DNA from: Verrucomicrobiota bacterium
GTDB taxonomy: Bacteria > Verrucomicrobiota > Verrucomicrobiia > Chthoniobacterales > UBA10450
Direction of reading: 5' to 3'
Assembly (NCBI GenBank): GCA_003218135.1
Contig: QHNQ01000028.1
Location: 1 to 64,000, forward strand
DNA: 64,000 bases
Part shown: in pieces, positions 10,876-21,019 of the stretch
How positions within the stretch are numbered: the first letter of the stretch is position 1
Layout: each line of letters starts with the position of its first letter
Translations under genes and position numbers: made by a program
The notes under the pieces: generated by a model
Databases searched by the model: none
What the model was told of the DNA's origin: nothing
Seen by the model: only the letters and a program-made list of their open reading frames with translations

Positions 10876-13656
10876 TTGTCGGTCATGGCTAAAGAGACTT
10901 CATCGGGCAATTCTTCGCTGCCGCTGCATGAGGTATTGGAAGCGGAGTTTGTCGCTTTGCACGGGGCACTGCCGGCAGATTATCCAGGCTCAACCGCGCG
11001 CGAAATTCGGTTAAAGGCGTTTTGGGCAGCTGTTCACGGACTGAAGGAACAACGCGCGGCGCTTTGCATATCTGGGGGCGGCATCCGCAGCGCCACTTTT
11101 GGCTTGGGAGTTTTGCAGGGGCTCGCGCGCTGCGGTTTGCTCGACAAGTTTCACTATCTTTCTACGGTCTCGGGCGGCGGATACATTGGCAGTTGGTTGA
11201 GCGCGTGGATTCATCGCGCCAAGGACGGTCTGGCCAGTGTCGCAGACCAACTGGCGCGCCCCAGCGAGACTGCGAGACCAAATCCGGAACCGGCAGAGAT
11301 CCAAAACCTGCGGAGCTACAGTAACTATCTTACGCCGCGGCTCGGGCTGTTTTCCGCAGACAGTTGGACACTCGTTGGTACGTATCTGCGCAACCTTCTG
11401 TTGAACTGGAGCGTGATCATTCCATTGCTGGCCGCCTTTCTGACCCTACCATGGCTTTATAGCTCGATCGTCATGGTGGACCCGCCGCCGCGAACAGACG
11501 CGTTATTTTGGACTGGAGCGGCGCTGGTCGTGATCGCTGTCGCTTACATGGGGTTCAATTTGCCATGCGGGCGCAATCTTCGATGGAATCAAAAGCGATT
11601 CGTGCGCTTCTGCCTGCTGCCACTTTTCCTGGCGTCAGTGCTGATGACCATGCACTGGGCATGGTTCAATTATTATGGGCGTTCTCTGATTGCCTGGCCG
11701 TTATTCGGGTTCGGCGACCCTCACACATGGGTGCCGTTCCTCTATCTAGGAATGGCGCTGCATCTTATCTCATATCTCACGTCGTTGCTCCCGGCTCACG
11801 GCTTTCGGCCGTTGGAGTTTGTTGCTGTCATTGTCTCGGGCGCAATCGGCGGAGCCATTCTGTGGTTAGGCGCGCAAAAATTATTTCCGCGGCCGGTCAT
11901 GCAGATGGAGTTGTACATCTGCCTGAGCATTCCATTTTTCATGGCGCTGTTTTTTTTGGCAATTGTGGTCTTCGCGGGGATTTCCAGCCGCTGGACCGAA
12001 GATCCAGATCGTGAATGGTGGGGTCGCGCCGCTGGCTGGCTATTCGCAGTTGCGCTCGCGTGGCTGTTGATCAGCGGCCTCGTAATTTTCGGACCGCTCT
12101 CGCTTAAATGGACATGGTCGTTCATCACAACGGGAGGCTTGGCCGCACTCGTCACGGTGTTGGGCGGTCGTAGCCCAAAGGTTGCAGGTAGTGAAAAGGA
12201 GCGTGCGACAGCGAGTCCGATGGGTCTGATCCTGTCCAAGGCGTCGACAATCGCGGCGGCGGTATTTGCAGCGGTGCTGTTGATTCTCATTACCGAGGTA
12301 ACCACGTCGGTCATGGCGAAGTTGATTGAGACCTATCACGTAACCCTAAGTTACAAGGCAGATCTGAACTCTATATCCGGCCTCCTAGGCCGGGCCGAGC
12401 CATATCTGAATGTGATTTTCTATACGCCCTGGTGGCTGGTGCTTCCGTTAGCGTCCCTCCTCATGCTTGTCGCCGTTGTCATGGCGCGACTGGTGAACGC
12501 AAACAAATTTTCGCTGCATGGAATGTATCGGGACCGGTTGATCCGCGCCTACCTGGGCGCTTCCAATTCGGATCGAAAACCAAATCCCTTTACCGGTTTC
12601 GATGAGAACGACAATATCAAGATGCGCGAGCTTTGGATGCCGGAGAAATTTCACGGCAAGCTGATGCCTGTTGCAAATATCGCGCTCAACCTGGTCTCAG
12701 GCGAAAAGCTTGGTTGGCAGGAGCGCAAGGCACAGAGCTTCACCGTCACTCCGTTGCACTGCGGCTCCTCAGCGATGGACCCAGGCTACCGTCCCGCGGC
12801 GGGCCCCGATGGGACAGTGTACGGTGGCCCGAAAGGCATCTCGCTCGGAAGTGCCATCACTATCTCCGGCGCTGCCGCCAGTCCGAACATGGGCTATCAC
12901 TCGTCGCCATTGGTTACTTTTATCCTCACCTTGCTCAACGTGCGGCTCGGCGCGTGGCTGGGAAACCCGGGAAAGGCAGGCGATCACACCTTCCAGCTTG
13001 GATATCCGGAGAGCAGTGTACAGCCGATTATCGATGAAGCTTTTGGCCTGACGAACGACACCAGCCCATATGTTTATCTCTCCGATGGCGGCCACTTCGA
13101 AAACCTTGGGCTGTATGAGATGGTGCTTCGCCGTTGCCACTATATCGTTGTGATCGATGCCGGCGAGGACCCGCAGTGCTCGTTCGCCGATCTTGGAGAG
13201 GCCGTCCGGAAAATACGAATCGACTTCGGCATTTCGATCGAGTTCGACCAAATTGATATTTTCCCGCGCGGTTGCGATGTAGCGCAGAGTCAAAAAGGAC
13301 GGAACTGTGCGATCGGACGGATTTGTTACTCGGTTCTCGACGGGCCAAACGCTCCTGACGGCATTCTCATCTATATCAAACCTGCCTGTTACGGAAATGA
13401 GCCGCGCGATATTTTCGAATACTTCAAGAGGAGCGCCACTTTTCCCCACGAGAGCACGGCCGACCAATTCTTCTCAGAGTCGCAGTTCGAGAGTTACCGC
13501 ATGCTCGGCGCACACACGATGGAGAAATTGTGCACCGATTGCGGCGGCGATTTTGACTGTTTCATTCGCGACGTTTTACAGCGCCACCTGGACATTAAAG
13601 CACCTGATTGGCTAGCAGCATTGCTCGAACGGTCTGCCGGCACAGCTGCAGTATAA
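10876..13656 (+). CDS. Patatin-like phospholipase with large internal membrane region
   Basis: GGGIRSATFGLGVLQGL, TVSGGGYIG and YLSDGGHFENLGLYEMVLRR motifs; several hydrophobic segments between them. Confidence 0.85.
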   Translation: MSVMAKETSSGNSSLPLHEVLEAEFVALHGALPADYPGSTAREIRLKAFWAAVHGLKEQRAALCISGGGIRSATFGLGVLQGLARCGLLDKFHYLSTVSGGGYIGSWLSAWIHRAKDGLASVADQLARPSETARPNPEPAEIQNLRSYSNYLTPRLGLFSADSWTLVGTYLRNLLLNWSVIIPLLAAFLTLPWLYSSIVMVDPPPRTDALFWTGAALVVIAVAYMGFNLPCGRNLRWNQKRFVRFCLLPLFLASVLMTMHWAWFNYYGRSLIAWPLFGFGDPHTWVPFLYLGMALHLISYLTSLLPAHGFRPLEFVAVIVSGAIGGAILWLGAQKLFPRPVMQMELYICLSIPFFMALFFLAIVVFAGISSRWTEDPDREWWGRAAGWLFAVALAWLLISGLVIFGPLSLKWTWSFITTGGLAALVTVLGGRSPKVAGSEKERATASPMGLILSKASTIAAAVFAAVLLILITEVTTSVMAKLIETYHVTLSYKADLNSISGLLGRAEPYLNVIFYTPWWLVLPLASLLMLVAVVMARLVNANKFSLHGMYRDRLIRAYLGASNSDRKPNPFTGFDENDNIKMRELWMPEKFHGKLMPVANIALNLVSGEKLGWQERKAQSFTVTPLHCGSSAMDPGYRPAAGPDGTVYGGPKGISLGSAITISGAAASPNMGYHSSPLVTFILTLLNVRLGAWLGNPGKAGDHTFQLGYPESSVQPIIDEAFGLTNDTSPYVYLSDGGHFENLGLYEMVLRRCHYIVVIDAGEDPQCSFADLGEAVRKIRIDFGISIEFDQIDIFPRGCDVAQSQKGRNCAIGRICYSVLDGPNAPDGILIYIKPACYGNEPRDIFEYFKRSATFPHESTADQFFSESQFESYRMLGAHTMEKLCTDCGGDFDCFIRDVLQRHLDIKAPDWLAALLERSAGTAAV

Positions 13657-13665
13657 AATCGAAGA

Positions 13666-13702
13666 CCGGCGGCTCGCCCATTGCCCCTGCGAACTCCGCC
13701 GG
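13666..13702. terminator. GC-rich hairpin downstream of peptidoglycan-binding paralog 2 (and of the convergent patatin gene)
   Basis: CCGGCGGctcgc...gcgaactCCGCCGG. Confidence 0.6.
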
Positions 13703-13764
13703 CCAATCGCCGAAAGTGTGTACTATTCGCCCGCCAGTCTTAGCGGTTATTGAAACAGACTGGA

Positions 13765-14493
13765 TCAGTTGCTTGCGTATCCGTGGTCGCGCTCGTAGGC
13801 GCGGATTGCTCGACGCGTCTGCGGGCCCAAAACGCCGTCGACCGAGCCATGATAATAACCGGCGCGTGCGAGTCGGCGCTGCAGCTCGGCGACTCTGGAG
13901 TGAGTGGCCTGGCCATATTGACCGTTGCCATTGCCATTGCCATTGCCGTAGTCGCCGCCGTATTGGTTTCCCCCATAGCCGTAGCCATAACCGTAACCGT
14001 ACGGGTCGCCGTAGCCGTAGGAGCCGTAGCCGTACGGGTAACCATAATAGGGATATCCCCAGTCCCAGCCGGCGCCCCAGCCCCAACCCCACCACCACGG
14101 AAAGCCGAAGGAACCGATGAAGATTACATTATTATGACCATGATGATGCCCGTTGTGCCAGTTTCCACCGTGCCAATTGCCGCCATGGCCCCAATTGCCG
14201 CCGTGACCCCAGTTGCCACCACGGCCCCAGTTTCTGCCTTGCCAGTTGCTGCCCCCGTTTCCGCCACGCCAGTTGCCGCCAGCCCAGCGCTGGCCTCCCC
14301 AAGCGCCCATTCCGGGACGCGCGGCCATTCCAGGACGCCCGCCACCTGCAGCGAAATGATGGCCGCCACCGCCGCCACCGCGCGGCGCAGCATTGAGAAC
14401 TGGTGCACTGAGCATTAACGCAACAAGGCAACCAAACAAAAATACAATTTTGGGATGATTCATAATTCGTAAAGTTTGTACACCATTAGACAC
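13765..14493 (-). CDS. Secreted Gly/Trp/Tyr-rich protein with C-terminal peptidoglycan-binding domain
   Basis: Signal-like N-terminus; C-terminal LQRRLARAGYYHGSVDGVLGPQTRRAIRAYERDHGY; low-complexity NGNGNG/GYGYGY. Confidence 0.8.
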   Translation of the reverse strand: MSNGVQTLRIMNHPKIVFLFGCLVALMLSAPVLNAAPRGGGGGGHHFAAGGGRPGMAARPGMGAWGGQRWAGGNWRGGNGGSNWQGRNWGRGGNWGHGGNWGHGGNWHGGNWHNGHHHGHNNVIFIGSFGFPWWWGWGWGAGWDWGYPYYGYPYGYGSYGYGDPYGYGYGYGYGGNQYGGDYGNGNGNGNGQYGQATHSRVAELQRRLARAGYYHGSVDGVLGPQTRRAIRAYERDHGYASN

Positions 14494-14542
14494 CGTACGC
14501 GACGCAAAGTCTCGGTTTATTTTTACTGTGCCAAAGAATTAA

Positions 14543-14589
14543 TTGAAACCGGCGGCTCGCCCGTTTGCCATGCGAGTCCGCCGGTTCAA
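14543..14589. terminator. GC-rich hairpin downstream of peptidoglycan-binding paralog 1
   Basis: ttgaaaCCGGCGGctcgc...gcgagtCCGCCGGttcaa, related to 13666-13702. Confidence 0.65.
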
Positions 14590-14619
14590 ATCAAACCGAT
14601 TCAGTAATCGGTTTTTGAA

Positions 14620-15267
14620 TTAGCCCAAGCCCATTCGGTTGAGAAGACGTCCACTGATCATCCCGTCGATAACCATCCCATTGGTGCTTTCAAAAGCAGC
14701 GATGGCGGCTCGGGTTCGTGGTCCCATTACTCCATCAACCACACCACTATAGAAGCCAAACTCACCCAAACGGCGCTGGACTGCTGCAACGGTTCCAGCG
14801 TCATAGCCATAGCCTCCGCCGTAGTACGAATAGCTGCTATACGGATAACCCCCGTAGTACGAATATGGATAGTAGCTATACGATCCGTAAGGCCAGCCTG
14901 AATAGTAGCCGGAATACGGATAGCCCCCGCCGCCGCCATAGTAATAGCGAGTGCCGCCGTAGTACCCATTATACCCATTATTGCCGTAATACTGAGTCCC
15001 GGCATAGCGGCTGCCACTGTAATAACGCGTAGACGCGTAGCGACGGGTGCCGCTGAACTGCGCGCTGCTGCCTCGGCTATACATCGGCGCCATCTGCCGA
15101 GTAGCATGGCCCGCTCTAGGGGTTACCTGTGTTGTCCGTGCAGCCATTCGCTGCGGCTTTGACGCAGAGGTACCCATGGACTTTTTGTGCTTCTCGCCAA
15201 ATGCTGGTGATGCAATCAACGCCGCTGCGGCGCAGCAACTTATCAGAAATAATCGTTTGGTTTTCAT
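14620..15267 (-). CDS. Secreted Tyr/Gly-rich protein with C-terminal peptidoglycan-binding domain
   Basis: Signal peptide-like start; C-terminal VQRRLGEFGFYSGVVDGVMGPRTRAAIAAFESTNGM. Confidence 0.82.
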   Translation of the reverse strand: MKTKRLFLISCCAAAALIASPAFGEKHKKSMGTSASKPQRMAARTTQVTPRAGHATRQMAPMYSRGSSAQFSGTRRYASTRYYSGSRYAGTQYYGNNGYNGYYGGTRYYYGGGGGYPYSGYYSGWPYGSYSYYPYSYYGGYPYSSYSYYGGGYGYDAGTVAAVQRRLGEFGFYSGVVDGVMGPRTRAAIAAFESTNGMVIDGMISGRLLNRMGLG

Positions 15268-15515
15268 TACGTATTTCCTCCCTTTTTATATCCCTGTCAT
15301 AGCGCTGCCCCAAAGTAATCGAGGTTGTCCCCGACCGGAGGACAGCCACCGGTTTTGAACCTTGGGACTGACGTACCTTTGATTCGTCGCTGAACCCTGT
15401 CGCGGATGCGCAGTGGGATACGTGTAATTAGAAACTCTCAACCGACTGGGGGTTTCGCATAGATTCTTTGCTTTTAGCGCCTAGCGATCGGGCTTATCAT
15501 CGCGCCTTAATCGCC

Positions 15516-16793
15516 ATGAAGCGTGCTGCGTTTCTCATTTGCGTCGTGTTCGCTCCGCACATGTTTTGTGCCGCGCCGCAAGAGCGGAGTGTGAGTCCAT
15601 CGCGCCAATTTATCGTTTTCGGAGCTGATGCGGTGCTGCGCGGCGCGGTCTCCGATGCCGCAGAACGAACGAAAGCGAATCTTCTCGCGCTATTGCGGCA
15701 GCGCGACAACTGGACAGTCCCTATCGTGCTAAATTTGCAACCGCAGCAGGCAAACCTTCCGGAACTGGCAGCTGCTGAGTTGCGATTCAGCCAGACTGGG
15801 TTCGGACTCAAGCTGCAGCTTGATGTGACCTTCTCGCAAGATCTCGATGTCTCCTTGGTCGAACGTGAACTGCTCCGCGCGATCTTGCTGGAAATGATTT
15901 ATCGAAAGCGACCGCAACTCGCCGCCGGCACTGCGTTTATCGAACCGCCGGATTGGTTGATCGACGGCACTCTGGCGCTGGCGCCCGGACATGATCGGGG
16001 ACAGTTAGTCGAAGCCCTTACCGCGACGGGGAACACACCGACACTGGAGAAATTTCTCCAGCAACGCCCCGCAATTCTCGATTCGGCGGGGCGAGTGCTG
16101 TACCGAGCGTACTCGCTTGCACTTGTGCAAATGCTGCTTGAGCCAAAGGACGGTGCTGCGCGCCTGGCGCAATACATCGGTCGTCTGTCTGACGCCTCAA
16201 ACGATCCGCTAACGGATTTGAAGGCGCAGTTTCCGCTCCTGCGTTCTGATGCGGAGGAAACGTGGCAATCAAGCTTGCATCAGTTGAGAAACTTCCAGGC
16301 TTACCAGTTACTCACGTTTGCCGAAAGCGAGCGGCGTCTTGGTGAACTGTTGCAGGTGAAAGCTTCCGAAGCGAATCGGCCGCCCAAGCTGACCAGTGTG
16401 GCCGAACTCGCCAAGCGCAAGCCTTCTGCAAATGAAAAGATGGCGCTGAATAATCTTAGCCATGAGCTGCTCGTGTTTGTTGTTCAAGCGAATCCGGTTT
16501 TGCGTCCAATCGCGCGTGAATACGGCGAAATCGCCGCACTGCTTGCCCGCGGTAAGAGGAGAGGCATCGTGAAGCGTTTGTCGCGTTTGGAGACCACTCA
16601 CAAGCAACTGGCCTCCCGGATGAGCGACATTGACGATTACATGAACTGGTTCGAAGCGACTCAAATGAAGAACGGCAGCGGCAATTTCACCGATTATCTC
16701 AAAGCCATCGATCAATCGCAGCCCTCGATATCAAAGCGACGCGATCCACTCACGGTGTACGTCGATGCGCTGGAGGACCAGCTCGAAAATTGA
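15516..16793 (+). CDS. Secreted hypothetical protein
   Basis: Long ORF; signal-like MKRAAFLICVVFAPHMFCA at 15516. Confidence 0.65.
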   Translation: MKRAAFLICVVFAPHMFCAAPQERSVSPSRQFIVFGADAVLRGAVSDAAERTKANLLALLRQRDNWTVPIVLNLQPQQANLPELAAAELRFSQTGFGLKLQLDVTFSQDLDVSLVERELLRAILLEMIYRKRPQLAAGTAFIEPPDWLIDGTLALAPGHDRGQLVEALTATGNTPTLEKFLQQRPAILDSAGRVLYRAYSLALVQMLLEPKDGAARLAQYIGRLSDASNDPLTDLKAQFPLLRSDAEETWQSSLHQLRNFQAYQLLTFAESERRLGELLQVKASEANRPPKLTSVAELAKRKPSANEKMALNNLSHELLVFVVQANPVLRPIAREYGEIAALLARGKRRGIVKRLSRLETTHKQLASRMSDIDDYMNWFEATQMKNGSGNFTDYLKAIDQSQPSISKRRDPLTVYVDALEDQLEN

Positions 16794-16885
16794 CCGCCCA
16801 CACGAATGAACATTTGGCCAACAGTTGCCCTGTCGGGCTTTAGCGATTAGCTTTCAACGCAGCGCGTTATGAACGCGCATTTCTC

Positions 16886-17335
16886 TTGATGCAAAAGATT
16901 GGGTTTGCCGAGGCTCTCGATTCGATTATTGCAAGCGATCCGCGTTATCAACGGGACGTCTACGTTTTTTTGCGCGACGCGCTCGATTTTACGACAAAGC
17001 AGCAGAAGAAACTCAAGGGCGCTAGCGTGCGCCACGTGACCGGCCCGGAATTGCTCGACGGCGTGCGGCGGTACGCACTGAAGGAATTCGGACCAATGGT
17101 GATCACCGTCTTCGATAACTGGGGAGTGCGTTCGTGCGAGGACATTGGGAACATTGTCTTTAATCTGATCGGTGCCGGCGTATTCGGAAAAACCGAGGAG
17201 GATTCGATTGAAGATTTCAAAAATGTCTATGATTTCAGAGAAGCTTTTGTAAAACCGTTCGCCCCGGAAACGCCAACGACTGTAAAACGGCCGGCGCACT
17301 TGCCGGCGCCAAAGCCCGCGACATCACGCAAGTAA
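16886..17335 (+). CDS. Minf_1886 family (Planctomycetes/Verrucomicrobia conserved) hypothetical protein
   Basis: MQKIGFAEALDSIIASDPRYQRDVYVFLRDALDFT... matches the remembered family pattern. Confidence 0.8.
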   Translation: MMQKIGFAEALDSIIASDPRYQRDVYVFLRDALDFTTKQQKKLKGASVRHVTGPELLDGVRRYALKEFGPMVITVFDNWGVRSCEDIGNIVFNLIGAGVFGKTEEDSIEDFKNVYDFREAFVKPFAPETPTTVKRPAHLPAPKPATSRK

Positions 17336-17443
17336 ATGGTAAAAAGGTGAAAGGTTGAACGGAATTTCACCTTGGCTGTCGGTTATCAGTCATCTGATCA
17401 ACGATCGCTGATCGCCGGGATTGATGTGCAAATCCGATCAATA

Positions 17444-18814
17444 ATGTATCGCGTACTACTAGCGAAGTTTCTGCCAGCGGCTCTATTACTTTGCATGGGC
17501 AACTTGAAAGCTGCACCAGCCGAGCGTTCCGGCGTCATCGCCTTTCCGCCAAGCACGGCGCAGAAATGGATTCTGCCAAACGGGCTGACGATCATCGTTC
17601 AGGAGGATCGCAGCGCGGCCGTTGCTAGCGTGCAGGCGTGGTGCGCCACGGGAAGCATCTACGAAGACCAGCACCTCGGCGCAGGGTTGTCGCACATTCT
17701 CGAGCACATGCTGTTCAAGGGAACCAAGACCCGAGGGAAAAATGAGATCGCGCAAAAAATCCAAGACGTAGGCGGCTACATCAACGCTTACACGTCGTTC
17801 GATCGCACCGTTTTTTGGATCGACGTGCCGAAAGACGGCGTGGCCACCGCTCTCGACATTCTGGCGGACGCGACGATGAATTCGACTTTGCCGCCGGAAG
17901 AATATCAGAAAGAACAGGAAGTCATCCGGCGCGAGTTTGCCATGGGGATGGATGATCCTGATCGGATGGCGGGGCTGCTCCTTTTCGCAACGGCTTACCA
18001 GCAGCATCCCTATCGCTTCCCAGTCATCGGCGAACTCGAGATTTACAATCAGCTGACGCAAGAACAGGTGGTGCAGTATTACAAGACGCGATACGTCCCC
18101 AACAATCTTACCTTCGTTGTCGTCGGGGATGTCGATGCCGAAAAGGTGCGGCAACAACTCGCCGAGGCGTTCAAGTCTTATCCGGAAAAATCGCTGAAGC
18201 CGGTATTTGTTCCTGCGGAACCGCCGCAACTTGGCCGGCGCGAAGTGCACCAGGAATTTTCCACGGAATTGACGCACCTTTCGCTCGCCTGGCACATCCC
18301 GGAGGTCACGAATCCGGACGTGCCCGCGCTCGATCTGCTCTCGACCATTCTCGGCGACGGGCGCAGCTCGCGCTTGTACCGGCGCGTGCGCGAAGAAGCC
18401 GGTTTGGCATTTAGCATCTCCGCATTTTCTTACACGCCGGGCGATCCCGGGTTATTTGGGATCGACGCCACTGTCGATCCGAAGAAACGCGAACCAGCAG
18501 AGCAACTGGCGTTGCGCATTGTTGATGAGGCGAAATCGGCCGGAGTCACTGCGGATGAATTGAAAAAGGCGAAGAAGATGACACTGAGTCATCATCTCGG
18601 CGCGCTCACGACCATGCGCGGCCAAGCCTCGGACATCGGCTCGAACTGGTTGCTTACGCGCGATCTGAATTTCAGCCGGCATTATCTCGATGCTGTTCAG
18701 AAGGTCACGCTCGATGACATTAAACGCGTCGCGGCAACTTACCTGACGGAGAATAATCTCACCGTCATCTCGTTGAATCCAAAGGGCTCGCTGCAAATGG
18801 CGTCACTCGTTTGA
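17444..18814 (+). CDS. M16 family zinc peptidase, N-terminal half of a probable two-domain protein
   Basis: HILEHMLFKGT (HxxEH) and downstream M16 motifs; ends at the apparent deletion/frame junction near 18790. Confidence 0.88.
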   Translation: MYRVLLAKFLPAALLLCMGNLKAAPAERSGVIAFPPSTAQKWILPNGLTIIVQEDRSAAVASVQAWCATGSIYEDQHLGAGLSHILEHMLFKGTKTRGKNEIAQKIQDVGGYINAYTSFDRTVFWIDVPKDGVATALDILADATMNSTLPPEEYQKEQEVIRREFAMGMDDPDRMAGLLLFATAYQQHPYRFPVIGELEIYNQLTQEQVVQYYKTRYVPNNLTFVVVGDVDAEKVRQQLAEAFKSYPEKSLKPVFVPAEPPQLGRREVHQEFSTELTHLSLAWHIPEVTNPDVPALDLLSTILGDGRSSRLYRRVREEAGLAFSISAFSYTPGDPGLFGIDATVDPKKREPAEQLALRIVDEAKSAGVTADELKKAKKMTLSHHLGALTTMRGQASDIGSNWLLTRDLNFSRHYLDAVQKVTLDDIKRVAATYLTENNLTVISLNPKGSLQMASLV

Positions 18815-19905
18815 TGGCCAAGGTGTTGTTGAAAGGAACCAAAACGCGCACTGCCGAGCAAATCGCCAACGAGATTGAAGCAGTAGGCGGTTCGATTTCG
18901 GGCGAGGCCGGTAACAACAGCTTTAGCGTGTCGGTCGATGTCATGAAGCCCGACGTGAAATTGGGTGTGGGCCTGCTCTCGGATGTGCTGCTCAACGCAA
19001 CCTTTCCCGAAAAAGCGATCGCGCGTGAAAGGGAAATCCAGATCGCCGCGATCCAACAGGAGGAAGAGCAGCTGGCCGCGGTCGCCCGCAACATCATGCG
19101 GCAGGCGCTGTTTGCGCAGCATCCGTACGCGCTGCGGACGAACGGCTCCATTGATTCTGTTCAGCGATTAACGCAAAAAGATTTGATCGACTTTCGTGAT
19201 CGTTACGTCGCCGCAAAAAATGGTGTGATTTTCGTCTTTGGCGATGTCAAAGCGGCCGAAGTAAAGCAGCTCGTCGAGGAAGCGCTTGCAAAAATGAAGC
19301 CCGGCGCGCTCGCACTCACGGATGCAAAACCTTCGACGCCTCTGGGCAAACCGGAAACCGTCGAGAGCCGCAAAGACAAAGCGCAAGGCGTGCTCATGGT
19401 CGGGTTTCGCGGCGCGAGTTTGTTGAGCCCTGATCGTTACGCGCTGGAATTGATCGATGAAGCCAGCAGCGATTTAGGATCGCGTTTTTTCATCCGCATT
19501 CGGGATCCGGGTTGGGCTTATTATGTCGGCGCCAGCCAGATGCAGGGTCTGGTGCCGGGACTTTTCGCATTTTATCTCGGCACCGATCCGCAGAAGATCG
19601 AGCCGGTGAAGACCGCGTTACTGGATGAAATCTACAAGCTGGCAAATGATGGGCTCACCCCCGAAGAACTAGCCCGGGCGAAAAAGAAACTGATTGGTCA
19701 ACAGGAGATTGCCAATCAAAGCAATGAGGCGTTTGGCTATCATTGCGCGCTGGACGAGCTCTACGGACTCGGCTTCGATTTCTACAAGCGACTCGAGCAC
19801 GATGTGAACGCGGTGACGCCTGAGCATATTAAGCTAGTGGCGGCAAAATATTTTCGTGATCAACCGTACGTTTTAGCAACGGTGCGACCTCCAGAGAAAA
19901 AGTGA
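18784..19905 (+). pseudogene. M16 peptidase second domain, lacking its N-terminal part
   Basis: Frame is open from about 18784 (KGLAANGVTRLMAKVLLKGTKTRTAEQIANEIEAVGGS...) before any internal start; the beginning of the domain is missing. Confidence 0.75.
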
Positions 19906-19994
19906 GCCGCCTTCGGATAGAGCGGCGAGACTGGGGCTACGACGGGCAGGCGGGTGACGAGAGAACCCGTCCATGATATACTGGTTCAACTGAT

Positions 19995-20022
19995 CATTCG
20001 TCACTCATCACTCATCACTTTC
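19995..20022. repeat. Heptad repeat (cattcgt cactcat cactcat cactttc)
   Basis: Consecutive 7-mers ending 4 nt before the ATG at 20027. Confidence 0.6.
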
Positions 20023-20026
20023 TTCT

Positions 20027-20476
20027 ATGGCTGAAGTCCAAAAAACCACACTAAGCGGCGAGCTTTCGCAGCGCTTCATTGAATTTGTCATCATGCATGC
20101 GCAAAACGCCGCGCTGTTTCTTGGCCAAATTCCGAATCCAAAGAGCGGCGAACCCGAAGTGAACCTCGATTTGGCCAGAATGTTCATCGATCAACTCGCC
20201 ATGATTCAGGAAAAAACGCGCGGCAACCTGACGAACGAAGAGACAAAAGTGTTGAGCAACGCGCTTTCCAATTTGCAAATGGCATATGTAGAGATTGCGA
20301 AGGAACAGCCCAAGGGCGCCGCGCAGCCTGAGGCGCCGGAAGCCGCAGCACCGACGCCGCAACCAGAATCCGCAGAACAATCGTCCCCAGCCGAGGCGCA
20401 ACCATCGGCCCCGATCAGTTCAGCTGAACCCGAGACAGAATCGCGGAAGAAATTCACCAAGAGCTACGGGCCTTAG
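20027..20476 (+). CDS. DUF1844 domain protein
   Basis: LSQRFIEFVIMHAQNAALFLGQIPNP...; Pro/Ala/Glu-rich tail. Confidence 0.8.
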   Translation: MAEVQKTTLSGELSQRFIEFVIMHAQNAALFLGQIPNPKSGEPEVNLDLARMFIDQLAMIQEKTRGNLTNEETKVLSNALSNLQMAYVEIAKEQPKGAAQPEAPEAAAPTPQPESAEQSSPAEAQPSAPISSAEPETESRKKFTKSYGP

Positions 20477-20599
20477 CTAGATTCTGCTTTGCCGAGATCG
20501 TTCGCGTGTGTACGCCGGCGGTTTTTAGGTCTATGATGGAATTAAGCTGAAAGCTTCTATATAAACCTCGTTAGATGTTTTCAATAGCCCTTCAGGCGA

Positions 20600-20944
20600 G
20601 TGTTCGAAATGAGGAAGTACCATCATCTCGGAATTCCGACCACTGAAAAAAGAGAGGGCGAAGTGCATCTGAAGCACTTGAAAATTTATGTGAGTGGTTA
20701 CAAGGAAAGTCTCTACCACATCGAGTGGATGAGGTACGAACCGGATGCGCCGTATCCGGAGCTCGTCAAGACCATGCCTCATGTGGCCTTTGAGGTCGAC
20801 GATCTTGAGCAAGAACTCAAGGACAAGAAGGTGATCATCGCACCAAATAGCCCCAGCCCAGGCGTCACCGTCGCATTCATCGAAGACAATGGGGCACCGG
20901 TTGAGTTTCTACAGATCGACAAGACTCAGGCACAAGACGCCTAA
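20600..20944 (+). CDS. VOC/glyoxalase-like protein
   Basis: KYHHLGIPTT...HVAFEVDDLEQELKDKKVI...GAPVEFLQ. Confidence 0.75.
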   Translation: MFEMRKYHHLGIPTTEKREGEVHLKHLKIYVSGYKESLYHIEWMRYEPDAPYPELVKTMPHVAFEVDDLEQELKDKKVIIAPNSPSPGVTVAFIEDNGAPVEFLQIDKTQAQDA

Positions 20945-21019
20945 CCACACACTAGAGCGGGACACTCGCTCCGCTCGCGCCCCTCAGTGTGGCGGGGTTA
21001 GGCCGACACCGCAAATGCG

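Noticed and set aside
12769-13467. 232-aa minus-strand ORF antisense to the patatin gene
   Set aside because: Shadow ORF with no domain; the plus-strand frame has conserved catalytic motifs.
13595-14418. Overlapping ORFs on the opposite strand and other frames (13608-14120, 13750-14418, 13595-14098)
   Set aside because: Low-complexity, simple-repeat shadow frames of the Gly/Tyr-rich PG-binding gene; no recognisable domain.
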